From positions 1-30,665 of the IMG/VR virus record IMGVR_UViG_3300031712_000052: 30,665 nucleotides of DNA. One strand, written 5' to 3'. Made by a program: the position numbers and the translations under genes. Below, in pieces: positions 6,105 through 15,858 of the stretch. A model generated the notes under the pieces. It saw only the letters and a list, made by a program, of their open reading frames with translations, searched no databases and was not told the origin of the DNA. Numbering within the stretch: position 1 is the first letter of the stretch; every line of letters begins with the position of its first letter. This DNA comes from a virus.

Positions 6105-9100
6105 GTGGCACGTATTGTCCCGGCAGAGGGGTTTGATCTCCTCAAAGACCGAGTACAAAATGCAGTCAGCGGTCTCTTCCCGATAGTAGGGAAGAAGAAC
6201 ACGCTAGAGCTTCACGACGTAGCTGTCAGGGACAACCTGGATAGCGGTGACTTCAGGTCTCAGAAGGAGGCCAAACTTGAGGGTAAGTCGTGGGCGGTAC
6301 CGGTGGAGGCTACGGTCTCTTTGAAGGACAATGCTACGGGTAAGGTGATAGATAGGCAGAAGATCAAGCTAATGAGCTTGCCTAAGATCACTAACCGATA
6401 CAGCAGCATAGTTGATGGTCAGGAGTACCAAGTAGATAACCAGTGGCGTTTGAAGCCTGGCGTATACAATATGATCAAGGCTGACGGTGCATTAGAATCG
6501 CACTTCAATGCACCAGGAGGTGGTTTCAAGATCCACTTTGACCCAGCTACTCGTGAGTTCTCTATGGGGTATGGTAACTCCAACATACCTCTCAAGCCTT
6601 TACTCCATGCTATGGGAATGCCGGAAGAGGAGGTAGAGAAGAGGTGGGGTAAGGATATTGCGGCTGCCAATCACGCAGACATGCCCAAGGCGTTGGCTAA
6701 GTTCTACAAGTCTGATACGGGCCTCAAGCCCGCGTCCATCATGACTTCAGAGGATATGCGTGCTCACTTCTGGCAAGTCATGGATAACACCAAGATGAAT
6801 CCAGACGTCAACATGCTCACGTTGGGTAAGCCACACTCCAACGTGACTGGTGCTACGCTACTAGATGCTTCCGTCAAGTTGCTCAAGATTTCTCGTGGAG
6901 AGGCCAAGCCAGATCCTAGAGACGCCATCATGTTCAAGGACCTTCACTCGATGGAGGACTTTGCAGCTGAGAGAATAACTCGAGGCTCTAGAGACATCTT
7001 ACGTAAGATCGGAAATACGGTAGACAAGAAGGACAAGGTCAGAGACATCATAGCTCCGGACATCTTCAATAGACATATACGGCAGCTGTTCTCCAAGAAC
7101 TCTTTGTCTTCAGTACCAAGCCAGACCAATCCTCTTGAAATGATCTCTGCTCAATTCAAGACCACCATCACAGGAGATGGTGGTATCAAGAGCGAGCACA
7201 CAGTCTCTGATGAAGCGAAGCTGATAGACCCGTCCCATTTGGGCTACCTGGATCCCATACACACACCAGAGGGCAAGGAGACTGGCATCACTCTACGACT
7301 GCCCATAGGTGTTACCAAGAACGGCCATGATGTCACCATCCGTATGTACAATCTACATACTGGTAAGACTGAGGACGTCAACCCAACAGTTGCCTACAGG
7401 TCTCATGTAGTCCTTCCAGACCAAGTCAAGTGGGTAGAAGGCAAACCAGTACCCATAGGACCCTCCATAAAGATCAGTGGTCTTGAGAATGAGATCTATG
7501 ACGGCTCCATAAAGAGTGCGGACTATGTAATGAAGGACCCGATGCAAATGTTCTCGTTTGCATCGAACCTCATCCCTTTCATGCCAGCTGACCACCCGAA
7601 CAGAAGTACAATGGCCGGTCGGCAAATGGAGCAATCAGTCTCTCTACTGCACAGAGAGGCCCCACTTGTACAGAGTTTGGCAGGTGTACATAGCTTCGAT
7701 CACTTTGTTGGAGGCTTTGCTAGTCACCATACTCGTGATAGTGGCACTGTTGCTCAGATCAAATCAGATGCTGTAGTTATTAAAGGCGCAGATGGGAAGA
7801 GGCACGAAGTTCAGATTTATGATCACTTTCCGTTGAATGAGGACAAAGCCTTTCTACACTCCACACCCATAGTAAAGGTGGGAGATAAGGTAACGGCTGG
7901 GCAGACGGTGGCCGACACCAACTACACCAAGAACGGTGTGTTGGCTTTGGGTACCAATCTTCGTGTTGGGTTCATGCCATACAAGGGGTACAACTACGAA
8001 GATGGTATTGTAGTTACGGAGAGTGCCGCTAAGAAGCTCACGTCAGAGCATTTACACAGGCACTCAATCGAGAGGGATGTGGCTCACGTCCTAGATAAGC
8101 GTAAGTTCCAGGCGTACATACCCACTGGTATGAATAGAGCCCAAGCTGAGAAGCTTGATGACGAGGGGGTTATCAAGCCTGGCACGGTGGTTATGCCTGG
8201 TGACACTCTCATAGCTGCTCTACGCGCTTCAAATGAGTCAGAGAAGCGGGAGGATGTGCAGCTATCCAAACTGCACAAGTCGATTGTACGGCCATTTAAG
8301 GATGCCAGTGTTACATGGGACAACGACTACCCAGGGGTTGTGAAAGAGGTCGTTAAGACTGGTCATAATGTTGCCGTTCACGTGAAGACAGAAGAGACTC
8401 TAGAGATTGGAGACAAGATCACAGGCCGCCACGGTAACAAGGGCATCATTACTAAGATCATACCTGACCATGAGGCGCCACATACCAAAGATGGTAGGCC
8501 CATAGATGTGATCTTAAACCCATTGGGTGTTACTTGTAGAACCAACCTAGGGCAGGTGTTGGAGGTTGCTGCAGGTAAGATTGCGGAAAAGACAGGCAAG
8601 ACATACTTTACCAAGAACTTCAAACCAGGCGCAGACTTACATGCCCAGGTTACACAGGATTTGGCTAAGCATGGCTTGACGGATAAGGAAACTGTCTACG
8701 ATCCTAGTAACGGAAGACCTATGGGAGATGCACTAGTAGGGCCTATGCATGTCCTCAAATTGCACCACCAGGTAGAAAAGAAACTCAGTGCTCGAGCCCT
8801 GGGTTATGGGTACGCCTACGATAGGAACAAGATACCCAAAGGCGGTGGTCCACATGGCGCTCAGTCTCTAGGAGTGTTGGGTCTGTACTCTATGCTTGCT
8901 CACGGAGCTACAGCAAACCTTCGCGAGATGAATACATTGAAGAGTGATGCAGGCCAAGGAGATCAATTTTGGGCTGCTTTACAAGCAGGAGAACTGCTCC
9001 CTACCCCAAAGCCTACATTTGCGTACAACAAGTTCATCAGTCTGATCAAAGGTCTGAATGTGAATGTAGAGAAGACTGGAAACAGTCTGACGCTTTCTCC

Positions 9101-12100
9101 TATGACAGATAAGCAAGTCCACGAGATGAGCAACGGTGAGCTCAAAGATCCATCTAAGATGACTGTTGCTAAAACCATGCGGCCTGAGCCAGGTGGTCTA
9201 TTCGATCAGAAGATTACAGGTGGTATGGAGGGGGATAAGTGGAGTCACTTCGTATTGCCAGAAGCATTCCCGAATCCAGTATTTGAGGGAGCCATAGTAA
9301 AGCTGACTGGACTCAAGACTAATCAGTATGATGGACTGATCGCAGGTACACTAGCCTATGATCCCATTACAGGTAAGTATGGTGACCCGCTGAAGATTAA
9401 GGGCGGTCTAGTGGGTGGTAAGGCTTTTGCTGCACTACTAGGAAAGATAAATGTGAAGAAGGACCTGGTTGCTGCCTTGGATAAGTTGCAGAAGCCAACA
9501 CTCAAGGGGTCCTACCTAGACGACGTAAACAAACGGGTCAAGTTTTTGAAGGTGCTGGATAAGATCGGTGTCAGCCCCCGTGATGCATACATGATGCAGA
9601 GTGTGCCAGTACTTCCCCCATCCATGCGTCCTTTGCCCATCCTTCCAAACGGTACTATAAGTGAAGATGACTTGAATGGTCTGTACAAGAATCTGCATCT
9701 GACTGCATCCAGATACGCAAAAATGTCCCCGCTCATACCGGACGATGATCAGTCTAAGGTGGAGCTGAGACAAGAAGTGTATGATGGTTTGCGTGCGCTG
9801 GCGGGCATAGGCAGCTACCCACGTGGTATTCGTAGAGGCATCTTGGACTACATTGCCGGCAAGCGTGTAGATCCCAGTACTGGTGCCAAGGTGGGCCCTC
9901 CAAAGGAGGGATTCTTCCAGGAGCAATTGGTCACACGCAAACAGGATATGACTATGCGTGGAACGATTGTCCCAGAGCCCTCACTCAGCCTAGATGAGGT
10001 TGGAATACCAAAGTCTGCAGCTCTAGAACTGTACAAGCCTTTCGTGATTCGAGAACTACGAAATTTGATGGGCATCTCTCCTCTGCAGGCACAGCAGAAA
10101 ATGCAAGAGGGTGGGGAGATAGTAGACCGAGCTTTAGATAGGGTCATCCTCAGTAGGCCAATACTCCTGAAGCGAGACCCCGTGCTTCACAAGTATGGTA
10201 TCCAAGCATTCAAGCCCCGTATTGTCGGTGGAAAGGCTGTTCAAATCCACCCACTAGTCACCAGTGGTTTCAATGCGGACTTCGATGGAGACGCTATGGG
10301 TGCCTTCGTACCTGTAGGCTCAGAGGCCGTGGCTGAAGCACACAAGATGTTCCCCTCCAATAACCTGTTCAGTCCCGCTACTGGTAAGTTGATGTACTCC
10401 CCATCCGGAGAGAGTAGGCTGGGTTTGTATGGACTCACACGTGTAGGAGCTGTCACCAGCCATGAATTCTCTACGATTCAGGATGTGGAGGCTGCGGTCA
10501 GAAAGGGAGAGGTAAAGCTCACAGACCAAATAAAGGTTGGAGGTATACACTCTACAGTTGGCAGGTTCATGGTCGCTGGTGCATTACCAGAGGTTATGAG
10601 GGGAGAGTATCTTGGGAAGACGGACCCTCTAAATGCATCAGCTCAAGAAGAGCTGATGACACGCATCGCGAAGGAGCACAAGAACGAGTACGGACAGTCC
10701 ATCAACAAGCTCAAAGATCTAGGCAACATGTGGGCCACTCAGACTGCCTTTTCAGTTGGTCTCAAAGACGTAGCTCCTATACGGGAAATTAGAGATCAAA
10801 TACTAGCCAAGGCGGATGCCCGAGTAGAGAAGTTGTCAGGGCCGTCTAGAGACGCCAAAGCCATTGAGATCTATGCGAAGGCCACAGAAGAGTTAAATGC
10901 CCACTTGAGGGCCGTACCAGAAGAGGGCAACAATCTCATGTTGTTGCACAACACGGGTATGAAGGGTGGCACGGACACCGTAAGACAGACTAGAGCTGCA
11001 CCTATGCTCATGGCCAATCATAAAGGGGAGATCATACCCAACCCTGTACGTAAGTCTTATGCTGAGGGCTTAGACATTGCCGGTTACTGGACAGCTACCA
11101 GTGGTGGTCGCAAGGGTGTCATTCAGAAGGTTCAGGCAGTTAGAGAGCCTGGTCATATCACTAAGCAGGTTATCAACTCTACGATGAATAACCTCATTCT
11201 AGATCATGACTGTGGTACTAACAAAGGGATCGCTCTATCCGTAGATGAGAAAGATATTCTAGATAGATTCACAGCTGCAGATGTCAGACTTGGCAACAGG
11301 ATAGTAAAGTCAGGCACACTAATCACCCCAGAGTTGCGAAGTGCTCTCAGGAACAACAATGTGGGTAAGGTGGTAGTTAGATCTCCGCTGCGTTGTTTGC
11401 ATGGACCTGGTCTGTGTCAGATGTGCTATGGCCTGACGGAGAATGGAACTCTACCGGAGAGGGGACTGAACGTAGGCATTCTTGCCGGTCAGGCTATAGG
11501 TGAACGTGCAACACAGCTAGCCATGAAAGCATTCCATACTGGTGGTACTGCCTCATCGAAGTCGGCACTTGTTGATCAGTTTGAACAGGTGCAAGACCTG
11601 TTGCTGTTCCCGAAGAATTTGCCAGGTTCAGCAACACTGAGCACAGTATCTGGTAAAGTAACCAAGATAGAAAAGGATACGGCTGGAGGTCACAACGTAC
11701 TCATAGAGGGGGAGCGGCACTACATCCCGCTGTCTAGAGGAGTACCAGTCTATGACAAAAAGCCTTTGGTAGTTGGTACAGAGGTCAAGAAGGGCTTGCC
11801 CATCTCAGATGGTAGGGTGAACCCGCATGAGATGCTGCCTCTGACTGGAATTGAACCAGTACAGGTCATGTTGGCAGATAATCTGGATGACATGTACAAA
11901 GGTCAAGGAATTCGTAGACGTAATCATGAGGTAGTGATCAAGGCGCTCACTAACCTCACCAAGATAAAGGATGCAGGCTCTTCCACACACTTCATTCGAG
12001 GTGACTTTGCGCCCACTACATTCGTGTCCTCATTGAATAGAAGTATGGCTAAGGGAGAACGGCCTATAGTTCATGAGCCCATACTCAAGGGTGTGAATGT

Positions 12101-12284
12101 ACTACCACTAGACATGCAGGAAGATTGGATGGCCAAGCTCAACCACGAGGGTTTGGCAGATACTGTGATCAGCGCAGCACAACAGGGATGGAGAAGCCAT
12201 ATACACGGCCTACATCCAATTCCTGCGGTCGTTTACGCCGCCGAGCTAGGCAAGCCACCTAAAGAACATCCGGAGTGGTACTGA
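6105..12284 (+). CDS. Fused beta-beta' multisubunit-type RNA polymerase (single 2059-aa chain)
   Basis: DNA-dependent RNA polymerase catalytic core in one chain. GTG start 4 nt after AGGAGAG. Residues about 1-985 match bacterial beta in order: the hybrid-binding LPKITNRYSSIVDGQEY, the fork region (HLGYLDPIHTPEGKETGI, then SNLIPFMPADHPNRSTMAG), GYNYEDG (628-634), GDKITGRHGNKG (769-780), DVILNPLGV and the C-terminal NLREMNTLKSD clamp motif. From about 995 it matches beta': MRPEPGGLFD, SVPVLPPSMRPL, the LHKYGIQAFKP segment, then NADFDGD at 1390-1396 with the three Mg-binding Asp. Bridge helix and trigger loop lie around 1618-1690, and Cys1703, Cys1764, Cys1771 and Cys1774 rebuild the C-terminal beta' zinc site. 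The beta' N-terminal zinc domain is missing: FDQKITGG runs directly into the following region. It is about 700 residues shorter than E. coli beta plus beta'. No alpha, omega or sigma gene is seen in the window. Confidence 0.95.
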   Translation: MARIVPAEGFDLLKDRVQNAVSGLFPIVGKKNTLELHDVAVRDNLDSGDFRSQKEAKLEGKSWAVPVEATVSLKDNATGKVIDRQKIKLMSLPKITNRYSSIVDGQEYQVDNQWRLKPGVYNMIKADGALESHFNAPGGGFKIHFDPATREFSMGYGNSNIPLKPLLHAMGMPEEEVEKRWGKDIAAANHADMPKALAKFYKSDTGLKPASIMTSEDMRAHFWQVMDNTKMNPDVNMLTLGKPHSNVTGATLLDASVKLLKISRGEAKPDPRDAIMFKDLHSMEDFAAERITRGSRDILRKIGNTVDKKDKVRDIIAPDIFNRHIRQLFSKNSLSSVPSQTNPLEMISAQFKTTITGDGGIKSEHTVSDEAKLIDPSHLGYLDPIHTPEGKETGITLRLPIGVTKNGHDVTIRMYNLHTGKTEDVNPTVAYRSHVVLPDQVKWVEGKPVPIGPSIKISGLENEIYDGSIKSADYVMKDPMQMFSFASNLIPFMPADHPNRSTMAGRQMEQSVSLLHREAPLVQSLAGVHSFDHFVGGFASHHTRDSGTVAQIKSDAVVIKGADGKRHEVQIYDHFPLNEDKAFLHSTPIVKVGDKVTAGQTVADTNYTKNGVLALGTNLRVGFMPYKGYNYEDGIVVTESAAKKLTSEHLHRHSIERDVAHVLDKRKFQAYIPTGMNRAQAEKLDDEGVIKPGTVVMPGDTLIAALRASNESEKREDVQLSKLHKSIVRPFKDASVTWDNDYPGVVKEVVKTGHNVAVHVKTEETLEIGDKITGRHGNKGIITKIIPDHEAPHTKDGRPIDVILNPLGVTCRTNLGQVLEVAAGKIAEKTGKTYFTKNFKPGADLHAQVTQDLAKHGLTDKETVYDPSNGRPMGDALVGPMHVLKLHHQVEKKLSARALGYGYAYDRNKIPKGGGPHGAQSLGVLGLYSMLAHGATANLREMNTLKSDAGQGDQFWAALQAGELLPTPKPTFAYNKFISLIKGLNVNVEKTGNSLTLSPMTDKQVHEMSNGELKDPSKMTVAKTMRPEPGGLFDQKITGGMEGDKWSHFVLPEAFPNPVFEGAIVKLTGLKTNQYDGLIAGTLAYDPITGKYGDPLKIKGGLVGGKAFAALLGKINVKKDLVAALDKLQKPTLKGSYLDDVNKRVKFLKVLDKIGVSPRDAYMMQSVPVLPPSMRPLPILPNGTISEDDLNGLYKNLHLTASRYAKMSPLIPDDDQSKVELRQEVYDGLRALAGIGSYPRGIRRGILDYIAGKRVDPSTGAKVGPPKEGFFQEQLVTRKQDMTMRGTIVPEPSLSLDEVGIPKSAALELYKPFVIRELRNLMGISPLQAQQKMQEGGEIVDRALDRVILSRPILLKRDPVLHKYGIQAFKPRIVGGKAVQIHPLVTSGFNADFDGDAMGAFVPVGSEAVAEAHKMFPSNNLFSPATGKLMYSPSGESRLGLYGLTRVGAVTSHEFSTIQDVEAAVRKGEVKLTDQIKVGGIHSTVGRFMVAGALPEVMRGEYLGKTDPLNASAQEELMTRIAKEHKNEYGQSINKLKDLGNMWATQTAFSVGLKDVAPIREIRDQILAKADARVEKLSGPSRDAKAIEIYAKATEELNAHLRAVPEEGNNLMLLHNTGMKGGTDTVRQTRAAPMLMANHKGEIIPNPVRKSYAEGLDIAGYWTATSGGRKGVIQKVQAVREPGHITKQVINSTMNNLILDHDCGTNKGIALSVDEKDILDRFTAADVRLGNRIVKSGTLITPELRSALRNNNVGKVVVRSPLRCLHGPGLCQMCYGLTENGTLPERGLNVGILAGQAIGERATQLAMKAFHTGGTASSKSALVDQFEQVQDLLLFPKNLPGSATLSTVSGKVTKIEKDTAGGHNVLIEGERHYIPLSRGVPVYDKKPLVVGTEVKKGLPISDGRVNPHEMLPLTGIEPVQVMLADNLDDMYKGQGIRRRNHEVVIKALTNLTKIKDAGSSTHFIRGDFAPTTFVSSLNRSMAKGERPIVHEPILKGVNVLPLDMQEDWMAKLNHEGLADTVISAAQQGWRSHIHGLHPIPAVVYAAELGKPPKEHPEWY

Positions 12285-12287
12285 TCT

Positions 12288-13532
12288 ATGGCTGCTTCCT
12301 TTAAGAACTCCGCTTCTAGAACTGGTAACAGAACAGCAAGGTTCGAGACCGGTGTAATAGCCAGCGTAAACGTCCAGAACATGACGGTGGATTGGACTGC
12401 ACAGCACAGCGGAAAACAGATGGCTGGAGTACAGGTGATGTCGCCCTACCTGCACTACAACAATGGGGAGGGGTACAACTTCTGCCCGGAGGTGGGGGCA
12501 ATTTGCGTGTTGTGCTGGCCCTCTGATGAGGAGTCTCCTTTTGTCATGGGCTTCATCACAGCTCCAGAAATAGTAGGGGCTGCCTCTGGAAATGTGCAAC
12601 AGGAGTCGCAGGACCCGGATGTAGAGAGTCCTGATGACATGCCTTCTGCTCAGACCACCAACTCAGGTGGTACTACCACACCCAAGACTACAGACGCCAG
12701 CTATCGTGCTGGTCGTCCTGTAATGAATCCAGGCGACATATGGATACAGGGTAGGGATGAGAACTTTTTGATCTTGAAGAGGGGTGGAGTTCTTCATATA
12801 GGATCTACGAACGTATGCCAGCGTGCCTATGTCCCTATTGCCAATTACATTCGTGACTTCTGTGAGAACTACGAGCTCAACACAGCGGCCGGTTCTTTGT
12901 CTTGGCTAGTTCATCCTGTCGAGAAAGATCCTGGGGGCAATGCACCCACTGAGTTCACCCTACTGGCCAGGGAGTTTGCACAAGACAGGAATGCCTCCAT
13001 CAAGGTTAGCGTAGGTTCTTTGAATTCAGAACCTAAGCCTCCTGGCGGACCTAGTGATGACAAAACATTCATAGAGGTTGTGATTGCACCCAGTAACATA
13101 GATCCAGCAAGTGGCCAGGTGTCGGGAGACCCAACTTACGTACTGAGGATATCTAAGGATGGCCACTCCTACTCCATGCAGGCTGGCAATCGTACGGTGG
13201 AGGTGAAGGGTAACGATTCCCTGACTGTTGAAGGAGACCAAACCATTCAGGTAACCGGAGACCGTTCAGTAACTGTGCAGGGTAAGGTTACTGAGACCAT
13301 CACAGGTGAACATAACATCACTGGGTCGGATGCAAGTACCGAGACTTGGGCTAAGATCAAGGTAATCGATGCTCCCCTCACAAAAATAGGTGGTCCTGAC
13401 GCTTCCGAGCCGGGCACTCTTGGGTTAAAGTTGTTGGAGTGGCTTGCTACCCACACACATGTGCCGTACTCTCCACCCATACAGGCGGGAACATTGCAGT
13501 CCATTCTATCCAAGAAAGTGATGCTTAAATAG
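12288..13532 (+). CDS. Baseplate central spike (gp5/gpV/VgrG-like)
   Basis: A 414-aa tail spike. Residues about 18-95 resemble the OB-fold of phage spikes (FETGVIASVNVQNMTVDW, then FCPEVGAICVLCWPSDEESPFVMGFI). The middle is a variable linker. Residues about 300-345 show the short valine/threonine-rich repeats of a triple-stranded beta-helix (TVEVKGNDSLTVEGD, IQVTGDRSVTVQGK), as in T4 gp5 C-terminal prism. Near the end is an HTH triplet (His389-Thr390-His391); in P2 gpV and phi92 spikes an HxH motif binds iron at the tip. No lysozyme domain is present. The spike would trimerise at the baseplate centre and pierce the outer membrane, which hints at a Gram-negative host without proving it. ATG 3 nt after the polymerase stop, with GGAGTGG upstream, so probably cotranscribed with it. 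Confidence 0.85.
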   Translation: MAASFKNSASRTGNRTARFETGVIASVNVQNMTVDWTAQHSGKQMAGVQVMSPYLHYNNGEGYNFCPEVGAICVLCWPSDEESPFVMGFITAPEIVGAASGNVQQESQDPDVESPDDMPSAQTTNSGGTTTPKTTDASYRAGRPVMNPGDIWIQGRDENFLILKRGGVLHIGSTNVCQRAYVPIANYIRDFCENYELNTAAGSLSWLVHPVEKDPGGNAPTEFTLLAREFAQDRNASIKVSVGSLNSEPKPPGGPSDDKTFIEVVIAPSNIDPASGQVSGDPTYVLRISKDGHSYSMQAGNRTVEVKGNDSLTVEGDQTIQVTGDRSVTVQGKVTETITGEHNITGSDASTETWAKIKVIDAPLTKIGGPDASEPGTLGLKLLEWLATHTHVPYSPPIQAGTLQSILSKKVMLK

Positions 13533-13535
13533 ATC

Positions 13536-13817
13536 ATGCCACTAGTTGCCTCCGCAATGTCTGACGCCATCTATACTCTGCTGATAGCAAAGCCTATCGG
13601 CATGCAGCCTGTGATGACCCCTGTGCAGACACCAAAACCAGATGGGACGGTGGATGTAAAGTCAGCGGTCACGGGCATGCTACCAGTAACACTAGACCCA
13701 ACTTTGGCAAGACTGATCTCAGACTCGGTAGCCACTGCAGTATGTAACCAGATACTATCCGCAGCTATAGTCACGGTTGCTGGTCCTACAGGACCACTAC
13801 CTGGAAAAATCACGTGA
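13536..13817 (+). CDS. Small hypothetical protein after spike
   Basis: A 93-aa protein starting 3 nt after the spike stop. It has alternating hydrophobic and small residues and ends in a short collagen-like GPTGPLPGKIT. The central part (GTVDVKSAVTGMLPVTLDPTLARLISDSVATAV) looks like an amphipathic helix-containing fold. Its position just after the spike suggests a spike-cap, chaperone or baseplate component, but it does not clearly match the PAAR fold and no family is assigned. Confidence 0.65.
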   Translation: MPLVASAMSDAIYTLLIAKPIGMQPVMTPVQTPKPDGTVDVKSAVTGMLPVTLDPTLARLISDSVATAVCNQILSAAIVTVAGPTGPLPGKIT

Positions 13818-13827
13818 GGAGTTCATC

Positions 13828-15843
13828 ATGGACCTGTTTCTAGACAACGAGCCTATTCAGATCGAAAAGACTGGCATGGAGGCAGGCTTGAGCGAAGATG
13901 CCAATGACTGGCCTCAACAGATCTTAGATGAACTGTATCGACAGGTGCCCTACGCCAGTGACTATGCGCCGAAGGTCGTGCTTCGCACCATTGATGCAGA
14001 CCGTAGGTATGGTCTTGGTCAGATAGAACTACTCAACAAGATGGCGATCAATCCTAGGGATGATGATACTCCCGAGGTGTTGAAGGGTAGACAAAAGGCT
14101 CTGATTCCAGTCATCATCCAGGACGGTAAGCTCAAGCCGCTGGATGTTCTGATGTACGATGGGAAGGTAGAACCCCTGACGGATGAGCGGTTGAAGAAGG
14201 CCCTGTTCCGGCCCAACCTGTTCGAGGCTATTCGTGAACGTCCTGGGGACATCTCTTTGATTGAGCAGCTGTACCCACCGCACAGGCAGTATGGCGGTGC
14301 TCGTGGTCCTATGATGGCGGACATAGGTGCTGCCGGTATGGGCAAGGAGAGTAGCGCCCAGCTACCATTCCTATTCGATGCCATTCTACCCACCATCACA
14401 GAGGAACAAGCTGCAGACGTTATCGAGAAGATGGGTGCAGACAACTCTGTTGTGTATGCACAAGTGACGAAGAACCCAGTAGTTGGTGAGTTCCTTCACA
14501 AGCTGGGTAGTGCAAGCCTGGCGGAGGCTGCTGGACCTGACTACCTGAGGAAGGTAGCTGGAGCCATCATACCCAACGTCATGCAAATTCAAAAGATCGA
14601 AGGTGGCTTTAGGATCAAGACTGCGAATTCAGAAGCACTCATTCCAGACTCTCAAGACATTCCCCGTCCAGCAGCAGTAGGTGCGCTGGGTGGAGACATG
14701 GTGTCCAGAGTAGAGGCTGATGGCACTACGACCATCACTACTCAACCTGTGGTCAAAGAGACTCTTCTTGATCTTCAGATCGAAGTGGTCAACAAATTCG
14801 GTCTCTACAAGGTGAAGACACAGGATGAGAACCGAGAGCTAGTAGGGTGGGTGTTCCCGAAGGTCATGGACTTCAGTGGCACACTTCTACCGATGGCGCT
14901 GTTTACGAATGGTAGCGAGTCGGCAATGCAAGAGAACATTGCTGGTGTGCCACTTGGTCGGCACACAGACCTTTTGGACACAGACCCAGAGGGTTTTGGC
15001 TCCTTCTACTACGCCACTCCAGAGGGTGCCATCGCATTTGTACCCGTCAACATTCATGCGACTGTTGAGACCCCAGAGGGCACTGGGTTCAAGTGTGACA
15101 CTGTTACTGGTGAACAGCTGATCATAACCAAGGTGCCTGGTCTGAAGGAGGTGTCTGTGATTGAGGAAGGACACTACGGAATTCCTGAGGACTGCGGATT
15201 CCTGTCCTTCAACGAAGTAGTTGACTTGGCCTCGTCTCCGGATGAGTACACCAAGGTGGCAGAGGCTAGAGCTCTGCCGACTGCTGTCCGGGTAATAACG
15301 GACAGTGGGATCAACTTTACATTCCAGGGGGAGGCCATAGACAAGTTGGCAGGTGTCATGGAGTCCTTGTGTTTGGACAAGGATGGTGCCGTCTTCTTGG
15401 GCACGGTACTAGGGCAAGAACCGGTACAGTTTGAGAAGGACCTGGTAGGCATGCGTAAGCAGGCAAGCCAGGAGATGTGGTTCTCTGCTAGACCAGTTAC
15501 GCTGTTCAAGGACTGCTTCCAGAAGGCCAAGTCAGCAGCTGCTGACTACTTGAAGAGCCTACCTAACCTACGGGCTTACCTGCTCAAGGAAGCGGCCATG
15601 CTCGAGGACCCGATATCAGTAGACAAGATACTGTCGGTAGGGTTCATCAACCCAGAGAACGTCACCATCTTTGCTAGCTACGTGCCAGAGTTCGAGGCAG
15701 TTATACGGAAGTTAGCAGAGTTACTAGTGGCTACACGTATGGGTCTCAACTCCGTGGATGAGGGTGCTCTACAACGGTCCATGGTTCATCTAGACAAGGT
15801 GGTTGCTGGTCTGAAGACACTTGGTGCCTTACCACAAGCATAG
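13828..15843 (+). CDS. Large virion structural protein, unknown family
   Basis: A 671-aa protein. The frame opens earlier, at 13777, but the ATG at 13828 follows a clear GAGGAG and clears the previous stop, so it is preferred. N-terminal 150 residues are acidic and helical, followed by a Gly/Ala-rich helical section, a beta-rich middle (VVNKFGLYKVKTQDENRELVGWVFPKVMDF) and a helical C-terminus. It carries many Lys-x-Ala triplets (LRKVAGA, RIKTANS, TKVAEAR, DKLAGV, MRKQASQ, IRKLAEL). No signal peptide, membrane span or enzymatic motif is apparent. Its size and place between spike and packaging genes fit a baseplate, tail or inner-head protein. The function is inferred from context only. Confidence 0.8.
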   Translation: MDLFLDNEPIQIEKTGMEAGLSEDANDWPQQILDELYRQVPYASDYAPKVVLRTIDADRRYGLGQIELLNKMAINPRDDDTPEVLKGRQKALIPVIIQDGKLKPLDVLMYDGKVEPLTDERLKKALFRPNLFEAIRERPGDISLIEQLYPPHRQYGGARGPMMADIGAAGMGKESSAQLPFLFDAILPTITEEQAADVIEKMGADNSVVYAQVTKNPVVGEFLHKLGSASLAEAAGPDYLRKVAGAIIPNVMQIQKIEGGFRIKTANSEALIPDSQDIPRPAAVGALGGDMVSRVEADGTTTITTQPVVKETLLDLQIEVVNKFGLYKVKTQDENRELVGWVFPKVMDFSGTLLPMALFTNGSESAMQENIAGVPLGRHTDLLDTDPEGFGSFYYATPEGAIAFVPVNIHATVETPEGTGFKCDTVTGEQLIITKVPGLKEVSVIEEGHYGIPEDCGFLSFNEVVDLASSPDEYTKVAEARALPTAVRVITDSGINFTFQGEAIDKLAGVMESLCLDKDGAVFLGTVLGQEPVQFEKDLVGMRKQASQEMWFSARPVTLFKDCFQKAKSAAADYLKSLPNLRAYLLKEAAMLEDPISVDKILSVGFINPENVTIFASYVPEFEAVIRKLAELLVATRMGLNSVDEGALQRSMVHLDKVVAGLKTLGALPQA

Positions 15844-15858
15844 TTCTAGGGGGCTGTC

